Source: Pyrinomonadaceae bacterium (lineage in GTDB: Bacteria; Acidobacteriota; Blastocatellia; Pyrinomonadales; Pyrinomonadaceae). Taken from it: a stretch of 7,651 nt of DNA. The position numbers and the translations under genes are program-made. The stretch spans positions 1 to 7,651 of the forward strand of contig JACMMN010000338.1 of the NCBI GenBank assembly GCA_014379075.1. Direction: 5' to 3'. Positions 4,824 through 7,651 of the stretch are shown piece after piece (position 1 is the first letter of the stretch; the number at the start of each line of letters is the position of its first letter). The notes beneath the pieces were generated by a model that worked only from the letters and a program-made list of their open reading frames with translations, had not been told where the DNA came from and did not search any database.

Positions 4824-7651
4824 ATGTACAAAGGATTAAAATACGCGCTTTCGTTAGCGGTTACGCTATTTATAAGTGCAGCATTTGCCTTTTCCCAGGT
4901 CACGGGCGGCGCCGTTACAGGTACCATCGCCGACACGAACGGGGCGATCATTCCGAACGTCACGGTCAGACTGGCTGACAAGGTAAGAGGCCAGGTCTTT
5001 ACGACCCAAACGACCGACACGGGTTCCTTTCTCTATCCGAATGTTCCCGTCGGGGAATATACGCTCACCGTCGAGCAAAGCGGTTTCGAAAAAGCGACGA
5101 AGGACCTGACGGTCACGCTTAATCAAACCACGACGCTCGACGCCACGCTTCAAGTCGCCGGCGGCAGCAACGTTGTCGACGTTATTGCCGGCGGAGATGC
5201 AATCGTGCAGTCCGACAGCTCGCAGCTCGGCACCAGCTTCGGTACCCGCAAGGTAGAGGACCTGCCGGGCTCGGGCAATACGACGAACCTTGCCCTGCTC
5301 GCCCCTAACGTCGTTCCTCGTTCCGCCGGTTCCCTCGGTTCGGGCGGCTCCGTTGGCGGCGTCCGGCCTCGCGGCAACACATTTAACGTGGACGGCGTCG
5401 ACAATAACGATTCTTCCGTCACCGGCCCGTCAGCCGCCGTTATTCAGGATGCGGTGGAAGAATTCACTCTGCTGCAGAACAATTTTAACGCCGAATTCGG
5501 CGCGGGTGCCGGCGGCCAGTTCAACACGATCACCAAATCGGGAACGAACAGTTTCCGCGGCCGGGCTTTCACGTATATTGACAGCCAGCAATTCAATGCC
5601 CGGTCAACCCTGGAAGACGGACGCGAAAAGGATTTTTTCAAACAGGCACGCTGGGGCGGAGCCTTGGGCGGCCCGATCCTGAAAAACAAACTCTTCTTTT
5701 TCGGCGCTTACGAAAGGTTCTTCCTGGAACAGCCCGGAGCGGTCGATAATTATTTCGCACCGACCTCCGAGGGCTTGAATCAGATCGCCGCAATTCCCGG
5801 CGTCAGTCCATTTGTCGTCGCATTGCTCAGAAATAACCTGACCCTGCCGACGGCCGCTGACCCTCAGGCAACTGCCGAATTGGGTACTGTCCTCGGTGTT
5901 TCCGGCATTCCTTTCGGAAACGTAATTTTGCCGATTCCCGGAAGTCAGAGCGGCCATTCGTTCCAGGTCAATATCGACCATCTTCCGAACGAAGAAAATC
6001 AATTTCGTTACCGGTTCGGTTACGACCGCCAACGCGTCATTCAGGCCGGCGGCGGCGGGTTGAAATTCAACAATGCGATCGCGTTCGATTCGCGGCTGTT
6101 TTCAGCCAACTGGGTGCGTACAATTAACGCGAATCTGATCAACGATTTGCGGCTTTCATATAAAAGCGCGATCGACGACCGCCCGCTTGTCGATCCATCT
6201 GTTACAGATTTTCCAAACTTAACTATCAATTCTTTAAATCTGGCTTTAGGGCCAAATGGTAATTTGCCGCAGGGAACGCCCATCGACGACAATTATCAAA
6301 TTTACGACGCTCTGACGCTGGTTCATGGCGCTCATACTTTCAAATTCGGCGCCGAAATGCGCCGGCTGCTTTCGACGAGTTCATTCCTGCCCCGGGCTCG
6401 CGGTGATTATCAGTACAGCGAATTCGATATATTGCTTCAGGATCTGAAACCGGACGCCGTCGATATACGCGGTGTCGGATCGCCGAATTTCGTCGGAAAC
6501 CGGTATCAGTTCTTCTTCTTCGGCCAGGACGACTGGAAGATTCGTCAGAATCTTACTCTCAACCTCGGGCTTAGATACGAATATGCCAGCCTTCCCCGCG
6601 ACGCCGCGAGCCAGGAGCTTAACAGCATTTCCAGCGTACCGGGCGTGATCGAATTCAATCGGCCAAAAACCGATGCGAATAATTTTGCGCCGCGAATCGG
6701 CTTTGCCTGGTCGCCTACGTGGGATAATTCGGTCGGACGGATCTTGTTCGGAAAACAAGGTGAAAGTGCTCTGCGGGCAAATTTCGCCGTAGCTCATTTT
6801 GTCAATTTCCAGAATCTGCTCCTATTGAACCTTCCGCCGCAATTCGCTCAGGAAAATAATGGCGGCGGCCCGGACACCTTATTTCTACAAAGCGGCGCGA
6901 TCCCAAATATATTGCTGCCGTCAAACACGCCGGAGTTGGCCCGCGCGGCTACTGGTTCCATCATCCTGGATCAGATCACGCCTTATACACTTTCCTGGGC
7001 CCTTTCTTATCAGCGGCAGATCACCCGTGAAATGGGGATCGAATTTCGCTATTTGCACACCAATTCGCGAAAATTGCCGGTCCAGGTACAACTCAACGGC
7101 GGACTCGTACGCGAGGAAGACCTTATTATCCCAACTTTCTTCAACCAGCCGACTGCCGGTCAACTTGCCGGCCTTCCGACGCTCGGAACTATCGCTGCAA
7201 ACAGTCCGACAATTGGAGTAAGGTCTCTGACCCAATACGGATTTGGTCAGAATTCGGCCGTTACCGGCTTTCCCAATATCGGCGAATCGTGGTACAACGG
7301 TGCTTCGGTCAGCCTAACCCGGCGTTTCAGCAGGGGTTTCGGTTTAACGGCCGCATACACCTTTAGCAAAACGATGGATAATTCAACGAACGAGTTGAAT
7401 TCAAGTGCTCTCAATCCACGGCGTCCGCAGGACGGATTCAATATCGACGACGAAGTAGGGTTGTCGGCACTGGATGTTCCCCATCGATTTGTTACGTCAT
7501 TCAATTATGATCTGACTGCGTTTGACAAGGTCGAGAACCGGATCGCGCGGGCGTTTCTGACCGGTTGGCAGGCAAATGGTATTTTCCAGATCCAATCCGG
7601 CCAGCCGATCACGATCCGCTCGGGCATCGACAGCAATCAAAATCTCGATGC
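4824..7651 (+). CDS. Oar-like TonB-dependent outer-membrane receptor (3' end beyond window)
   Basis: An uninterrupted reading frame of 942 codons that runs off the window, so the gene is partial only because of the edge. Residues 1-24 form a signal peptide (MYKGLK, hydrophobic core; cleavage after AFA at 22 or before Q25). Residues 27-112 are a carboxypeptidase-regulatory-like beta-sandwich (GAVTGTIADTNGAIIPNV). The plug spans about 115-245, with VDGVDNND (189-196) and GQFNTITKSGTNSFRG (231-246), closer to the usual family wording than gene 1. RWGGALGGPI and KLFFFGAYERF (276-299) open the barrel; FFFFGQDDW (563-571), NNFAPRIGF (619-627) and DVPHRF (884-889) follow. Gene 1 has 228 residues after its DIRHAF, so 100-200 residues are probably missing here. 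No cysteine occurs in the visible part. The role is presumably TonB-driven uptake of an unknown substrate. Confidence 0.94.
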   Translation, partial: MYKGLKYALSLAVTLFISAAFAFSQVTGGAVTGTIADTNGAIIPNVTVRLADKVRGQVFTTQTTDTGSFLYPNVPVGEYTLTVEQSGFEKATKDLTVTLNQTTTLDATLQVAGGSNVVDVIAGGDAIVQSDSSQLGTSFGTRKVEDLPGSGNTTNLALLAPNVVPRSAGSLGSGGSVGGVRPRGNTFNVDGVDNNDSSVTGPSAAVIQDAVEEFTLLQNNFNAEFGAGAGGQFNTITKSGTNSFRGRAFTYIDSQQFNARSTLEDGREKDFFKQARWGGALGGPILKNKLFFFGAYERFFLEQPGAVDNYFAPTSEGLNQIAAIPGVSPFVVALLRNNLTLPTAADPQATAELGTVLGVSGIPFGNVILPIPGSQSGHSFQVNIDHLPNEENQFRYRFGYDRQRVIQAGGGGLKFNNAIAFDSRLFSANWVRTINANLINDLRLSYKSAIDDRPLVDPSVTDFPNLTINSLNLALGPNGNLPQGTPIDDNYQIYDALTLVHGAHTFKFGAEMRRLLSTSSFLPRARGDYQYSEFDILLQDLKPDAVDIRGVGSPNFVGNRYQFFFFGQDDWKIRQNLTLNLGLRYEYASLPRDAASQELNSISSVPGVIEFNRPKTDANNFAPRIGFAWSPTWDNSVGRILFGKQGESALRANFAVAHFVNFQNLLLLNLPPQFAQENNGGGPDTLFLQSGAIPNILLPSNTPELARAATGSIILDQITPYTLSWALSYQRQITREMGIEFRYLHTNSRKLPVQVQLNGGLVREEDLIIPTFFNQPTAGQLAGLPTLGTIAANSPTIGVRSLTQYGFGQNSAVTGFPNIGESWYNGASVSLTRRFSRGFGLTAAYTFSKTMDNSTNELNSSALNPRRPQDGFNIDDEVGLSALDVPHRFVTSFNYDLTAFDKVENRIARAFLTGWQANGIFQIQSGQPITIRSGIDSNQNLD

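Noticed and set aside
442..7651. SusC-SusD polysaccharide utilisation locus
   Set aside because: No SusD-like lipoprotein or carbohydrate enzyme is present, and the motifs fit Oar-like receptors rather than Bacteroidota SusC.

Overview
The window holds two large outer-membrane receptor genes in tandem on the + strand, each with its own regulatory leader. Both proteins have the Oar-like TonB-dependent transporter layout: signal peptide, carboxypeptidase-regulatory-like beta-sandwich, plug, then a long beta-barrel. Large families of such receptors, without a SusD-type partner, are typical of Acidobacteriota. GC-rich coding sequence of moderate bias, AT-rich spacers and good Shine-Dalgarno sites fit that phylum. 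A Blastocatellia/Pyrinomonadaceae-like source is my guess only.

Layout: 1-305 is AT-rich non-coding sequence with short repeats and no convincing gene. 306-441 is the promoter and leader of gene 1. 442-4398 is gene 1, complete at 1318 residues. 4427-4459 is a strong intrinsic terminator, and its T-run is also the base of a second long inverted repeat (4455-4497). 4498-4650 is AT-rich spacer. 4651-4823 is the promoter and leader of gene 2. 4824-7651 is gene 2, open at the window edge: 942 codons are present and the last barrel strands are missing.

The most interesting signal is in the two spacers. Each has a good sigma-54 (RpoN) -24/-12 match: TGGCAT-N5-TTGC at 306-320 and AGGCAC-N5-TTGC at 4651-4665, both followed by GATT. 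At exactly the same distance downstream (the first T lies 36 bases after the -12 C), both carry TTTGTTC-N8-GAACG, and both also have an upstream GAAC(G)AAA arm that could pair with TTTGTTC instead. The sequence between these blocks is not conserved. The receptors are therefore probably separate transcription units under a common RpoN-dependent programme, with a shared operator or RNA leader element. I know of no description of this arrangement, but I could not search.

The receptors probably import, or otherwise handle, an unidentified large or scarce substrate at the outer membrane, powered by TonB-ExbB-ExbD encoded elsewhere. Nothing in the window identifies the substrate. No mobile element, CRISPR array, tRNA or rRNA was seen.
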